Notes: generated by a model from the letters alone, not told the origin. A stretch of 35,905 nt of DNA from Nanobdellota archaeon (GCA_018830945.1 JAHJRD010000073.1:1-35905), one strand, 5' to 3'; positions 1-10,120 are shown, counted from the stretch's first letter. Numbers and translations: made by a program.

Positions 1-77
1 CTGAAGGCGAAAGTTATATAAAGAAATAGCTCTTTCCGAACCAAAGAGGCAATAAATGCTTCTATTAGGAGGTAAAA

Positions 78-635
78 ATGAAACCAATAACAATTGCAGC
101 AGTCGCGGTTGCCGGCTTGGCAGCATTAACTTTAGGGTGCAAGGATACGCCAGAAAAAAATGAAAAGGAATTCAGAGGTATATTGCAGGCAAATGCTCCT
201 GCTTGCGAGAATTCTCCTTATGTCGGGATGAATGAGCAAAATCTTCAGATTCAGTGTGGTGGCTATTCATCAGCATGTTATATGATGCCTGAAGATAAAA
301 AAACTACATGCTATTCATTTTGGATGATTCGGATGCCGGATGGTGCAGGCAATACATTTCTTCAATGTCATTTAGTAGAAGAGGTTGGCGTTTGGCAGGA
401 AACATACGATTCATATCACTTCCAAGATATGCATTGTGACGGCAATCTTGAAGAGTATTTTCATGCAAGACTAAGGAACGTGTCCGGTACCGAAGAGGAG
501 ATTGGCAGTGTGGTCTCGTCCTTTGAGCTGCCGCCAATAGATGCCGCTGTTATTGAAAGATACAATAGGGATTTAGAGGCCATCGGCGAGAATCAAATCA
601 AAGCCATGTGGCAGGAAAGGTTTGGGCAGCAATAA
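78..635 (+). CDS. Small secreted/lipoprotein-like protein of unknown function, paralog of the 11071-12661 cluster
   Basis: Signal peptide with lipobox-like LTLGC; SD AGGAGGT at 67-73; TATA-like AGTTATATAAA upstream; motifs ACENSPYV..(L/I)QIQCGGY, MHCDGNLEEY and IGENQIKAMWQ shared with the cluster. Confidence 0.8.
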   Translation: MKPITIAAVAVAGLAALTLGCKDTPEKNEKEFRGILQANAPACENSPYVGMNEQNLQIQCGGYSSACYMMPEDKKTTCYSFWMIRMPDGAGNTFLQCHLVEEVGVWQETYDSYHFQDMHCDGNLEEYFHARLRNVSGTEEEIGSVVSSFELPPIDAAVIERYNRDLEAIGENQIKAMWQERFGQQ

Positions 636-772
636 GAAACAATAATCTTCCAAGCCTCCTTTTTTATTTTGTTTTTTCTCCCTAATTTTTATTTTTTCAC
701 GCCGAAAGCTTTATAAACAACCCAAATCTACTATTTTGAAGCATATTAATAGACATTTAGGAGGAATTCAAT

Positions 773-2053
773 ATGGCAAAAGCAAAACCACACATAAATA
801 TCGTGTTTGTAGGACACGTAGACCACGGAAAGTCAACATCAGTAGGAAGGCTGATGTATGATTCAGGAAACATTGATGAGCAGGCCATGAGAAAGCTGAA
901 AGAGCAGGCCGGAGCCTTGGGAAAGGCCGGGTTTGAGTTCGCTTTCGTTATGGACAACCTGAAGGAAGAGCAGGAAAGGGGCGTTACAATTGACCTTTCA
1001 CACAAGAAATTCCTTACAGACAAGTTTGAATACACAATAATCGACGCACCTGGCCACAGGGACTTTATCAAGAACATGATTACAGGCGCGTCACAGGCAG
1101 ATGTTGCATTCCTTGTTGTTGCTGCATCAGACGGAATTATGGCGCAGACAAAGGAGCACGTATTTCTCTGCAGGACACAGGGTGTTAAGCAGATTGGCGT
1201 TCTTGTCAACAAGATGGATGTTGTTAAATGGGACCAGAAGGTTTATGACAAGGTAAAGACAGATGTCGGCAACCTATTAAAACAGGTTGGCTACAAGGTT
1301 GATGAAGTGCCTTTCATACCAATCAGCGCTTACCAGGGCGACAATGTTGTAAAGAAGTCAGCAAACATGGCATGGTACACAGGCCCTACTGTCAGGGAAC
1401 AGCTTGACAAGTTCAAGGAGCCTGAAAAACCGACAAACCTTCCATTAAGGCTGCCAATACAGGATGTCTATAACATCACAGGAATTGGCGTTGTCCCGGT
1501 GGGAAGAGTCGAGACAGGCGTTATGAAAGTCAATGACAAGGTTATTGTAGTTCCTGCAAGGGAAGGAACAGGCGTTACAGGCGAGGTTAAGAGCATAGAG
1601 ATGCACCATGAATCATTACAGCAGGCAGAGCCTGGCGACAATATTGGATTCAGCGTAAGGGGCATTGGCAAGAAGGACATTGCAAGGGGCGATGTGCTTG
1701 GCCATGTCAGCAACCCGCCGACAGTTGCTTCAGAGTTCACTGCGCAGATATTCGTGCTGAACCACCCAAGCGTTATTGCAGTTGGCTACACACCTGTATT
1801 CCACATACACACAGCCCAGGTTGCATGCCAGTTTGTCGAGCTTGTGAAAAAGCTTGACCCGGCAACAGGCGCGGTGCTTCAAGAAAAGCCTGACTTTATC
1901 AAGACAGGCGATACAGCAATTGTCAAGCTAAAGCCGACAAAGCCATTGGTTATTGAAAAGCAGTCTGAGATACCTGAGCTTGCAAGCTTTGCAATCAGGG
2001 ATGCAGGCATAACAGTGGCTGCAGGCAGGTGCATAGACATAGTGAAGAAGTAA
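773..2053 (+). CDS. tuf: Translation elongation factor EF-1 alpha
   Basis: [24 protein letters not shown] and NKMD GTPase motifs; archaeal EF-1A length and C-terminus; SD AGGAGG at 759-764. Confidence 0.98.
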   Translation: MAKAKPHINIVFVGHVDHGKSTSVGRLMYDSGNIDEQAMRKLKEQAGALGKAGFEFAFVMDNLKEEQERGVTIDLSHKKFLTDKFEYTIIDAPGHRDFIKNMITGASQADVAFLVVAASDGIMAQTKEHVFLCRTQGVKQIGVLVNKMDVVKWDQKVYDKVKTDVGNLLKQVGYKVDEVPFIPISAYQGDNVVKKSANMAWYTGPTVREQLDKFKEPEKPTNLPLRLPIQDVYNITGIGVVPVGRVETGVMKVNDKVIVVPAREGTGVTGEVKSIEMHHESLQQAEPGDNIGFSVRGIGKKDIARGDVLGHVSNPPTVASEFTAQIFVLNHPSVIAVGYTPVFHIHTAQVACQFVELVKKLDPATGAVLQEKPDFIKTGDTAIVKLKPTKPLVIEKQSEIPELASFAIRDAGITVAAGRCIDIVKK

Positions 2054-2094
2054 AACTTCTTCTTTTTTTATTATTTTCATTATGAGGATAAAAC

Positions 2095-2403
2095 ATGCAA
2101 AAAGCAAGGCTAAAAATCTCAAGCACAGACATTGGCAGGATTAATGAGATATTAGATTCTATCATAGACATTGCAAAAAAAAGCAAGGTAAAGATTTTTG
2201 GCCCGATTCCATTCCCAACGCAGAAGCTTAAATTGACAACAAGGAAAGCGCCTGACGGAGAAGGAAAAGCCTCTTTTGACAATTTTGAGATGAGAATCCA
2301 TAAAAGGGTAATTGATTTGGGCGTTGATGAAAAGGCATTAAGGCTTGTGATGAGGGTTCATATCCCTGAAAGGGTTAACCTTTCAATAGAAATTCTAGAG
2401 TAA
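2095..2403 (+). CDS. rpsJ: 30S ribosomal protein S10
   Basis: IFGPIPFPTQKLKLTTRKAPDGEG....FEMRIHKRVIDL; directly follows EF-1A as in archaeal str operons. Confidence 0.95.
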   Translation: MQKARLKISSTDIGRINEILDSIIDIAKKSKVKIFGPIPFPTQKLKLTTRKAPDGEGKASFDNFEMRIHKRVIDLGVDEKALRLVMRVHIPERVNLSIEILE

Positions 2404-2434
2404 GCTTTAATAATCCATTTTAACACATATTATT

Positions 2435-3220
2435 ATGCTTCCAAAGGCAATTCCAAAGCTAAAATCAATATATGATTCAAAGCTGCATCATTTCTACAGA
2501 TTATTTCACAAGAAAAAAAGCGCAATGTCAATGAAAAGTTCATTGCAAAGGCTTAGGATGTCTGTGAACAGGCAGATAAGGGTGCTGAAGGCTATTGAAA
2601 AGCATTTAATTAAAAAATTCCCAGCGCTTGCTAAGAATGCATCCCCTGCATTAAAGCAAGTTATAAATGTGCTTGAGCAGGAAAAAACTATTTTATCTGC
2701 CACAAAACTCAAGAAAAATTATGATGAGGTATTGCTGCCTGTTGAGGAAAAGCTGTTAAACCTTCTTCACAAGGAAATAAGGCTTTTGGAAAAGCTTGAG
2801 AAGTCGCTTCCTGGAAATAAAGCAAAACAAAAGAAGGAATTAAAGCTTTTGAAGCAGGTAAATGAAAACATAAGAAAACTAAGAACTGCAATTGGCAATA
2901 AAAAAGAGGTTCAGAAAGCCGGAAGAATGCTTTTGAAGCATCTTGCAAGGCTGCAGCATACTGAGATGTATGAGTTCATCAAAAGCGATGCATTGAAAGT
3001 GAAAAAAGAAGTAAAATACGTAATGGAATATCCAAGGGAAACACGACTGAAGCAGGTGTTTGCAGGCATTTACCTTGTTGCCCCTTTCACATTTGACGCA
3101 ACAGGCGCGCTTGTTTTATTAAGATATGTTATCAAATACAGTATTGGGAAAAGCAGGAAAGTTGCTTTAACAATTAAAGCGTCTGCTGACAAAAGAAAAA
3201 GGCATATTAAAGTATTCTAG
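2435..3220 (+). CDS. Conserved hypothetical lysine-rich coiled-coil protein with C-terminal hydrophobic segment
   Basis: Long ORF co-directional with S10; helical/charged composition, hydrophobic GIYLVAPFTFDATGALVLLRYVI. Confidence 0.7.
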   Translation: MLPKAIPKLKSIYDSKLHHFYRLFHKKKSAMSMKSSLQRLRMSVNRQIRVLKAIEKHLIKKFPALAKNASPALKQVINVLEQEKTILSATKLKKNYDEVLLPVEEKLLNLLHKEIRLLEKLEKSLPGNKAKQKKELKLLKQVNENIRKLRTAIGNKKEVQKAGRMLLKHLARLQHTEMYEFIKSDALKVKKEVKYVMEYPRETRLKQVFAGIYLVAPFTFDATGALVLLRYVIKYSIGKSRKVALTIKASADKRKRHIKVF

Positions 3221-3681
3221 ATTATTGACTTAACAAGCTCTTTTGGCTTTTTCAAAGAAGTTTCCATAATCAGAATTTTATGCCCTGCTGCTTCTGTTAA
3301 GCAGACATCAAATATCTCTGCGTCCATGTTTTCCCTTACTTTTTCCTTTGAGTAGCCTTTCTTCTCTAATCTTTTCTTAAGAGCTTTCAAATTGCATTTC
3401 GTCACAATGCACAAATCAACATATTTAGCAGGCAAACACTGCGACATGTGCGAATCAATAACTAGATTGCCGCCTTTTTTTACTAAGTTGATTAACGCCT
3501 TTGAAAGCTTTTTTTCATCAACAACATTTGTTTTTCTCTTTTTGTCATAGCTCTCAATAAGATGGGTTGCCTTTATCACTTTATTAACATCAATATGCTT
3601 GTATCGAAGCCTTTTGGCAAGCTCTTTGGCTAAAGTTGTCTTGCCTGTTGAGGGCGTTCCAGTCACAATGATTACAGCCAT
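3217..3681 (-). CDS. AK6/Fap7-like adenylate kinase family NTPase
   Basis: P-loop GTPSTGKTTLA, short kinase with VIDSHMSQ and KKRLEKKGYSKEKVRENMDAEIFDVCLTEA typical of archaeal AK6-like kinases. Confidence 0.85.
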   Translation of the reverse strand: MAVIIVTGTPSTGKTTLAKELAKRLRYKHIDVNKVIKATHLIESYDKKRKTNVVDEKKLSKALINLVKKGGNLVIDSHMSQCLPAKYVDLCIVTKCNLKALKKRLEKKGYSKEKVRENMDAEIFDVCLTEAAGHKILIMETSLKKPKELVKSII

Positions 3682-3755
3682 GATTATACTTTGTTAATAA
3701 CCATTTATAAGCATTTCAGCCAAGGTTTATAAACTACAAGCCCGCTTCTACTATT

Positions 3756-4139
3756 ATGGCGCGCAAAAAGCCGCTGGAACAGAGGATGCCTGATGCAACT
3801 GACTTATTTTGCGCCTTAGACACAATTGTTAATCCAGATCCGGCATGTTATAATGAGTCTATAATTGCATATCCTGATAATGATCCGCGTGAAGACCACA
3901 GCGAAAGCGAAATATGGATGTATTTTGTGCACCTTACGCCTGATGAGCAAAAAATGGCAAAAAAGGAGATAAGGCGTTTTTCAAGAATAACAGGCAAGGA
4001 ATTCATGATATTAGCCCCAACCTACTGCAGTGAGAAAGGCTGTACAGGGCATTTTAAGGATCCCAAGGCACACATCCATTGCTTTCCAGGTGATCTTAAC
4101 AATTGTTATCTATACATTTCAAAAGCTAGCAGGCATTAA
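3756..4139 (+). CDS. Hypothetical protein with candidate Cys/His metal site
   Basis: ORF preceded by TATA-like GGTTTATAAACTA; CSEKGCTGHFKDPKAHIHC motif. Confidence 0.6.
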   Translation: MARKKPLEQRMPDATDLFCALDTIVNPDPACYNESIIAYPDNDPREDHSESEIWMYFVHLTPDEQKMAKKEIRRFSRITGKEFMILAPTYCSEKGCTGHFKDPKAHIHCFPGDLNNCYLYISKASRH

Positions 4140-5331
4140 CGCCTTTTTCTTCAAGAAGCTTGTTGTTTACATATATAGGGCTGTCAAATCTTGCTCCAAT
4201 TGCAACAGCATCGCTTGGCTTTGCATCCACGCTTAGCAGTTTCCCTTCCTTTAATGCAAAAAGCCTGCCTGTAAAGTATCCTGCCTCATAGCCGTCAATT
4301 GCAACGCCAATAATGTCAATCCCAAATGAGTCAAATACTGCCGCTGCTGTGTCATGCGCATTAGGCCTGCCAAGCACTTTCTTGTATATGCCGCCTGCTA
4401 TTGAGTTTGCCTGCTCAAATGTAGTCACAGCAGGTATTGCAGTGCAGTTTACTTTGATGAATATGTTGCTGCCTGAGACAATTACATCAGCTGATGAATA
4501 TTCCTTGAGATTAACACCTAGCTCTGAAAGCAGCGCATGCTGCTTTTTTGTGGCTTCAACAGGGATGAGGGCATTATATTCTTCTTTTATGCTTTCAACG
4601 CTTTCAATGCTTACAGCTTCCAAGGCTTCCTGCAGTGTTGCAACCTCCTTGATAGGCACACCCATTGCACTCCCTTCAAGCAGGGGCATGTATGTTATTT
4701 CGCAGTAATCGCCTGTGCATGACTCTTTTCTTGTCTGCTCAAGAACACCGCCTTGCCCTGCAGGGACAATAAGAACAGATATATTCGCCTGCTTTGCAGC
4801 TTCTGCCTTCTTGTCGACAAGCCCGACAGGCATTATCTTGCCATCATTGTCAACAGCGCCGGTCATTGCAGCTTCTTTGCTTATTTCCTTGTTTTCAAGC
4901 ATTGCCATGACAAGAACAGCCATTGCCGCGCTTGCAGAGCCTCCGTCAATAACTCCTGCGTCTGTCTTCATTGAAAAGCTGACATCATAACCCTGCATTA
5001 CAGTGCCTGTTGCATTGCCTGCAGCATGCACTGCATTCCTTGCAAACACCTGCAGCTCATACCCTGCAATCACATCATTGACATTTACCAAAACCTGGCC
5101 ATTGCCTGGCTTGAGCATTGCTGTGAGCTCTGTCATTACTCCTTCTCCCTGCTGGTTCACGCCGGGGACATTGATGCTTGCTGTTTTTTCTTCACCCCTA
5201 ATATAAACAATCTCTTTTATTTTTTCAGGAAAAGCTTTTGTGCCGATAAGAATGCCCATGCCAAAAATGATTAATATTCCAACAACAAACGCAACATCAG
5301 CAATAATCCTTGCTGTATCCTTCTTTTTCAT
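4126..5331 (-). CDS. Membrane-anchored Lon-like serine protease (S16, COG1750-type) fused to a C-terminal DUF151/bifunctional-nuclease-like domain
   Basis: Start at MKKKDTARII rather than the upstream ORF start 5454; N-terminal TM; Lon-like GGSASAAMAV...TGAVDNDGKIMPVGLVDKKAEAAKQANISVLIVPAGQ; C-terminal LFALKEGKLLSVDAKPSDAVAIGARFDSPIYVNNKLLEEKGV matches DUF151 pattern. Confidence 0.82.
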   Translation of the reverse strand: MKKKDTARIIADVAFVVGILIIFGMGILIGTKAFPEKIKEIVYIRGEEKTASINVPGVNQQGEGVMTELTAMLKPGNGQVLVNVNDVIAGYELQVFARNAVHAAGNATGTVMQGYDVSFSMKTDAGVIDGGSASAAMAVLVMAMLENKEISKEAAMTGAVDNDGKIMPVGLVDKKAEAAKQANISVLIVPAGQGGVLEQTRKESCTGDYCEITYMPLLEGSAMGVPIKEVATLQEALEAVSIESVESIKEEYNALIPVEATKKQHALLSELGVNLKEYSSADVIVSGSNIFIKVNCTAIPAVTTFEQANSIAGGIYKKVLGRPNAHDTAAAVFDSFGIDIIGVAIDGYEAGYFTGRLFALKEGKLLSVDAKPSDAVAIGARFDSPIYVNNKLLEEKGVNAC

Positions 5332-5410
5332 AAGGTTAAAAGAGGGCTGATAGGATATAAATGTTTTGGGGATACAAGGATATATAAACACCTTAATTCT
5401 TCTAATCATA

Positions 5411-5665
5411 ATGGAACTAATTAGCTTGGTAGGGCTAATGGCTGCGTTTTGCACAACTGCCTCATTTATTCCGCAGGCAGTAAAAACAATAAGAACAAAG
5501 CAGACAAACGGCCTTTCACTTGGGATGTATTTAATTTTGACAATGGGATTGTCTTTATGGCTGACTTATGGAATTTTTATAAAAGATTTGCCCATCATCC
5601 TTGCAAACAGCATAACCCTTGCTTTTAGCATCATAATCCTTGTCCTGATAATGAAATACAGATAA
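5411..5665 (+). CDS. SemiSWEET/MtN3-like sugar transporter family membrane protein
   Basis: MELISLVGLMAAFCTTASFIPQAVKTIRTKQTNGLSLGMYLILTMGLSLWLTYGI: three-TM MtN3 repeat; ATG at 5411 favoured over ORF start 5366. Confidence 0.88.
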   Translation: MELISLVGLMAAFCTTASFIPQAVKTIRTKQTNGLSLGMYLILTMGLSLWLTYGIFIKDLPIILANSITLAFSIIILVLIMKYR

Positions 5666-5692
5666 TTATCCTCTCAATCTTCTGATACTTGC

Positions 5693-6112
5693 TTATTTGC
5701 TTTTTGTCAAGCCAATAAAATACTTGAAATCATCATTTGGGTCTATTCCAAGCTCGGCGCACATTTCAAAGTATTCAGCCCATCCTGCGCTTCTGCTGTC
5801 CAGGGTTATTGGCTCTCTTATCTTAATGCCTTGCTCATCTAAGAGGGTTATTTTATCTCCTTCTTTACACTCTACGTGCGCAGCATACCCTTCTTTTCTT
5901 TCATCCCAAATTACCCATACGGCCCTTTCCAGGCCGGTTTCAAAATGGCTTGTAAGCCTGCCCAGCGCATCAAAACCCTGTGCTCCCATAATATCCTTGT
6001 ATAATTTTTCCAATGCCTGTTTTTTTGCCTTGCTAGCCCGATAATCGGCCAGGCATTCCAAAAGATAATTGTTTTCTTTCGTTGAAAGGCCGCCTATCTT
6101 ATGTTTACCCAT
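5693..6112 (-). CDS. Hypothetical protein
   Basis: 139-aa ORF in good genomic context. Confidence 0.6.
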   Translation of the reverse strand: MGKHKIGGLSTKENNYLLECLADYRASKAKKQALEKLYKDIMGAQGFDALGRLTSHFETGLERAVWVIWDERKEGYAAHVECKEGDKITLLDEQGIKIREPITLDSRSAGWAEYFEMCAELGIDPNDDFKYFIGLTKSK

Positions 6113-6148
6113 GCGAAGAATAATGTAACTGAAATTTATAAAGTTTTA

Positions 6149-6796
6149 CTATCTCTTTCCCGTATTCCTCATCCTTCCAATAGCCCTAACCCTGTCTTTT
6201 GCTTTGAAAATATAGCTTCCTGCAACAACAATATCAGCGCCTGCTGCAAAAGCCGCCTTTGCTGTTTTCGCGTTTATCCCGCCGTCAGCAGAGAATATGG
6301 CTTTTCTTGCTGAAGGGAACATCTTTTCAATATATCTTCTTGATGAAATCTTCCCAAGCGGCTCTTCAATAAATCTCTGCCCACCCTTGCCTGGGTTTAC
6401 AGTCATTATCTGCATATAATCCGTAAGCGCCTCTGTAATATGCGTCTCAGGGTTGTATGCAATGCCAAGATTGATGCCATATTTTCCTGCCTCTTCCATC
6501 ATCTGAATCCTTTCAATCGCGTTTCTCATTATTTCATAATGCACAATAACCCTTTCCACGCCTTCATTTACTAATTCCTCAAAATGCTGTTCAGGATTAT
6601 GCATCATCAAATGAACTTCAATCGGCTTTCTTGTTCTCAGCCAGGTTTTTTTAACAACAGAAATATCGTAATAGTTTTCAGGAACAAACAATCCATCCAT
6701 GAAGTCAATGTGAAACCCGTCAACAAACGGCTCAACAGAATCTATTTCTTTTTCAAGATTGTTTTTGTCAGCAGCCAGCAAGGAAGCGTATATCAT
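6149..6796 (-). CDS. rpe: Ribulose-phosphate 3-epimerase
   Basis: SLLAADKNNLEKEIDSV....FHIDFMDGLFVPE, VHLMMHNPEQ, MTVNPGKGGQRFIEE, FSADGGINAKTAKAAFAAGADIVVAGSYIF. Confidence 0.95.
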   Translation of the reverse strand: MIYASLLAADKNNLEKEIDSVEPFVDGFHIDFMDGLFVPENYYDISVVKKTWLRTRKPIEVHLMMHNPEQHFEELVNEGVERVIVHYEIMRNAIERIQMMEEAGKYGINLGIAYNPETHITEALTDYMQIMTVNPGKGGQRFIEEPLGKISSRRYIEKMFPSARKAIFSADGGINAKTAKAAFAAGADIVVAGSYIFKAKDRVRAIGRMRNTGKR

Positions 6797-7818
6797 TTTA
6801 CCATTGCCGCAACATAGATATTATTCTTGCTCTCAAGGATTTTTACCCTTGCTCTTTTTCCAATCGCTGTCTTGCAGTTATTAATGCTGATGCACCTTTC
6901 TTTTGCAACGCCAATCATCTGGCCTTTTATCCAGCCAGGGCATTTTACAAGAACCTGCGCCTTATCTCCTTTCTCAAACATACTTGGCAGTCGTTTTGCC
7001 TTGTGTATGCTAAAATCAGCAGCAGTCATCACAAGCTTCATGCCATATTCTTTTTCCAAAGCTTTTAACTGCTGGTAAAACTTCCAAAAGTTCACTTGCT
7101 TTGCCCCTTTTACCTTCCTGCTGTACCTGTATATCTCATACTTTTGTATGCCTATTTTTGCATTAAGCTGCTTTGCAAGCTGGATCAATCTAGGCATTTC
7201 AGCGTCATTTATCTTTGGAATCCAGACAGGAGCTATCAAAAGCTCAATGCTTGAGTCAGAGATGATTTTTGCAAGCTGAAGTATATGTTCCAGGCTGTAA
7301 TGCGGAATCCCGCTTAAGTCTACTGCCTGAAACTGGTTCAAGGAGCTTATTGAAAGGTTAATCTGGTTCATTCCTGCTTTTTGCAATGCATAAACCTTGT
7401 CCCCTTCCAATAAAACCCCGTTTGTCTGCATTGAAACCCTTTTAACGCCTTTAATTGCTTTTAATCCTTTTACAAGCTCAATTAAATGCGGGTATGTTGT
7501 AACTTCGCCAACAGAATCAATGTTTATTTCGCATTCTGTTTGTTCGCTGCTGCTCTCAACTTCACTTCGCTCCGCTCGCGAAGTTTCCTTGAATCTTACA
7601 ACCTTTTCAATCTCCTCAAGAAGATAGCTTACATCAACGCTAAAGCATGTAGGGTGTATGTCAGGGTTGTTTGCGCTTACTGAGCAGAACCTGCATTTCA
7701 GGTTGCACCCTGACACAGGCCTTACTTGAAGCAGGTCAGTTCCCCTGTCTATAATGCCGAATGCAATGCACCCTATTAATGGGATTCCTGATTCTTTTGT
7801 AATATGTATTAATTCCAT
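6793..7818 (-). CDS. Archaeal radical SAM protein with C-terminal TRAM-like region
   Basis: RPVSGCNLKCRFCSV CxxxCxxC cluster motif; TNGVLL; C-terminal KAQVLVKCPGWIKGQMIGVAKERCISINN. Confidence 0.85.
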   Translation of the reverse strand: MELIHITKESGIPLIGCIAFGIIDRGTDLLQVRPVSGCNLKCRFCSVSANNPDIHPTCFSVDVSYLLEEIEKVVRFKETSRAERSEVESSSEQTECEINIDSVGEVTTYPHLIELVKGLKAIKGVKRVSMQTNGVLLEGDKVYALQKAGMNQINLSISSLNQFQAVDLSGIPHYSLEHILQLAKIISDSSIELLIAPVWIPKINDAEMPRLIQLAKQLNAKIGIQKYEIYRYSRKVKGAKQVNFWKFYQQLKALEKEYGMKLVMTAADFSIHKAKRLPSMFEKGDKAQVLVKCPGWIKGQMIGVAKERCISINNCKTAIGKRARVKILESKNNIYVAAMVK

Positions 7819-7899
7819 GGGTTTGAGTGTAGAAATAAGGGTTTATAATGGTTGCTGTTAATGGGCAGATATATAAGCTTATTTGCCTTGTAGGGTCAT

Positions 7900-8493
7900 A
7901 TGGGCAGGCATCTTAAGCTTGAGCAGATGGCGCAGGAATCAATGGATTTTCTTATACCCTTCTTCTCTGAATTCTATTCAATTTCAATAAGAAGGCCGCT
8001 TCTAAGGGCTCCTGTCTGGAAAAAGGAGAGGGATTTTTCAGGGCAGTTTTGTCTCGAAGGCAGAAATGGGCTTATAGAACTGAACAAGGCGCATTGCAAT
8101 ATTGAGAAAGGCTATGGCGGCGTTGTTGCGCACGAGCTCGGGCATGCGGCAACATACCAGCATCATTCAAAATATTTTACACGAACAGGAGACAAGGCAA
8201 AAGATTGTTTGTATGATGCGCTAAGTGAGGGCATTGCAATGGAATTTGAGAAAACAGGGCTTGAGGCTTTGCTTGAGGCAGAATACATCACAAAGCGGGG
8301 ATTTGACACTGAAATGCATTCATATCATAGCGGATTATCCTATAGCCCGTTATTTGCGCTTGGCTGGACCTTGCTTGGCTTTCTGCAGCAAAGGGCAGCA
8401 ATGAGGGAAATCATATGTTCGCCTGAAAAGCATTTTAGTGCAGTAATGTCAAGATACGGGAAAGAAATAGAATCTTTATCAGGGGAAGTATAA
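7900..8493 (+). CDS. Predicted zinc metalloprotease-like protein (HExxH)
   Basis: GGVVAHELGHAATYQHH followed by LSEGIAMEFE. Confidence 0.65.
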   Translation: MGRHLKLEQMAQESMDFLIPFFSEFYSISIRRPLLRAPVWKKERDFSGQFCLEGRNGLIELNKAHCNIEKGYGGVVAHELGHAATYQHHSKYFTRTGDKAKDCLYDALSEGIAMEFEKTGLEALLEAEYITKRGFDTEMHSYHSGLSYSPLFALGWTLLGFLQQRAAMREIICSPEKHFSAVMSRYGKEIESLSGEV

Positions 8494-9177
8494 TTCTTTT
8501 GCCTCTAACAGGAGCTCCAGCCCTTTTTCAGCGTCTTTAACTGATTTTGTCCCAAGCCCGCAAGGCAGCGTAATCAGGTCATCCCTCTTGAAATCCCTGA
8601 CGTCTTCCGGCTTTGAAATGCCCCATGCAATCTTCCCGCCTCTTTGCCTGAATTCATTGTAGTGCGGGTAAGAAGTGATGTTGCATTGCGATGCGTCAAA
8701 GCTGATGATATCAATGTTTGCCCGGAACATCCTGTCCCAGTCCATGGTGCCGCAGACATGCGCGCCTTTTATCGCAGTGCCTTCAATTTTAATAGAGCTG
8801 AATATTGCATCCCATAATGGGGAGTAATCAAACCCCGCATGCCCTAATGCCGGCTCATCAAGGAAAATATATGTGAACCATGAGTTAAGCCCTTCGCAAA
8901 TTGGTGTTAAATGCGAGCATATTCTTGAAACAGCATCATCTTCCCCGTAGCCGCTCTGGATTAATGTTGCAGGTCCGACACACTGCACTTTTTTTACAGG
9001 ATAAATAATTTCCTTGAATTTTTCAAGGCAGCTCATCTTTCCGGGATGTTTTATGTAATCGAGCATTGAATCCCCAAGCTTTGGAAGCTCTGGGAGAAAA
9101 GGGATGTCGTGCTTTAAAGAATAGGCAACTGCTTTCTCAACAGAATCATAAGGCAGTGAGCCGATTTGCGTTATCAT
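8479..9177 (-). CDS. Methionine synthase (MetE C-terminal)/UROD-like TIM-barrel protein
   Basis: MITQIGSLPYDSVEKAVAYSLKHDIPFLPELPK, FLDEPALGH, HVCGTMDW, IAWGISKPEDV, CGLGTKSV; Met at 9177 is the likely start. Confidence 0.78.
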   Translation of the reverse strand: MITQIGSLPYDSVEKAVAYSLKHDIPFLPELPKLGDSMLDYIKHPGKMSCLEKFKEIIYPVKKVQCVGPATLIQSGYGEDDAVSRICSHLTPICEGLNSWFTYIFLDEPALGHAGFDYSPLWDAIFSSIKIEGTAIKGAHVCGTMDWDRMFRANIDIISFDASQCNITSYPHYNEFRQRGGKIAWGISKPEDVRDFKRDDLITLPCGLGTKSVKDAEKGLELLLEAKELYFP

Positions 9178-9220
9178 ATGGGAAAAGGGCAAATGCCTCT
9201 TTAAATGCGTTATGTATGCC

Positions 9221-10120
9221 TTATATATGCAGCCCAATCTCTAATTTTATAATATCAGCCATCAACTCAGTCATCTTCCTTATCCTGTACAATAGAATAA
9301 CATCATTAATGCACGGCTTGTTCATCTTCTCAAGAGTCATTTCCCTTAGCCTGTCCCTTGTGTTAAATATGTCAGTTGCAACAGCCTTGTCATACTTGTG
9401 GAACAAGGTGGAAAACTTCCTGCTCATTCCAACAAAATCCTCAAACAATTTAATACCCCCTCTTGAAACAGGCGCATGAATCCCCTTGTAAAGCCTTGCA
9501 TACTCATCCCCTAGCTGCTCAAGAAGCGCAATGATTGTGTAATAATGCATTGTCTTCTGAAAATCCCTGTATCCTTTCCTGTTCAGGCTGCGAAGGCAGT
9601 AGTTTGTGAACTTGTTTATTGCCTCGTCTGTTTTTGATATCACAATCAATGATTTAATGTCCTTTTTCTTCAAGGCCTCAAGCCCTGAATCGCCCATTGA
9701 GCCAATCAAAAGCAGTATCCGCCTGAAAAGCATGTCAAAGTCATTCTGCGTTGTTCCTGACAAATCCTTTAAAATGCAGTAATTCTTCCCCTGCTCAATA
9801 ATTGCAAACCCTAGTAAAGAATTGCACGCTCCTGTTATTACCTCAAGAAGCTCAGGGCTGTCATACCTTACTTTTATCTCATCATCGCCGCGTATATAGC
9901 AGTCTGTGATATAGACATAAGCCAGAGACTTCCTTAATCCTGAAATATCAATCTCGCTCTTTCTTGGCTTGAACTCAGCAGAAGTTGATATTAAAAGTCC
10001 CTTGTTTTCCTCGTTAAGCTCAACCTCATCGCCTGGCTTTAATCCAAATGAATTCACCCAAGCAGAAGGCAGGGAGATTGTTAAAGTATTCTCGCCCTGC
10101 TTCACAAGCTTTCTTTTCAT
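9221..10120 (-). CDS. PhoU-like regulator with N-terminal AbrB/SpoVT DNA-binding domain
   Basis: MKRKLVKQGENTLTISLPSAWVNSFGLKPGDEVEL swapped-hairpin domain, all-helical PhoU-like remainder. Confidence 0.82.
   Translation of the reverse strand: MKRKLVKQGENTLTISLPSAWVNSFGLKPGDEVELNEENKGLLISTSAEFKPRKSEIDISGLRKSLAYVYITDCYIRGDDEIKVRYDSPELLEVITGACNSLLGFAIIEQGKNYCILKDLSGTTQNDFDMLFRRILLLIGSMGDSGLEALKKKDIKSLIVISKTDEAINKFTNYCLRSLNRKGYRDFQKTMHYYTIIALLEQLGDEYARLYKGIHAPVSRGGIKLFEDFVGMSRKFSTLFHKYDKAVATDIFNTRDRLREMTLEKMNKPCINDVILLYRIRKMTELMADIIKLEIGLHI

Noticed and set aside
757-1212. Antisense ORF over EF-1A (151 aa)
   Set aside because: Fully opposite a certain gene; composition typical of antisense of a coding sequence; no motifs.
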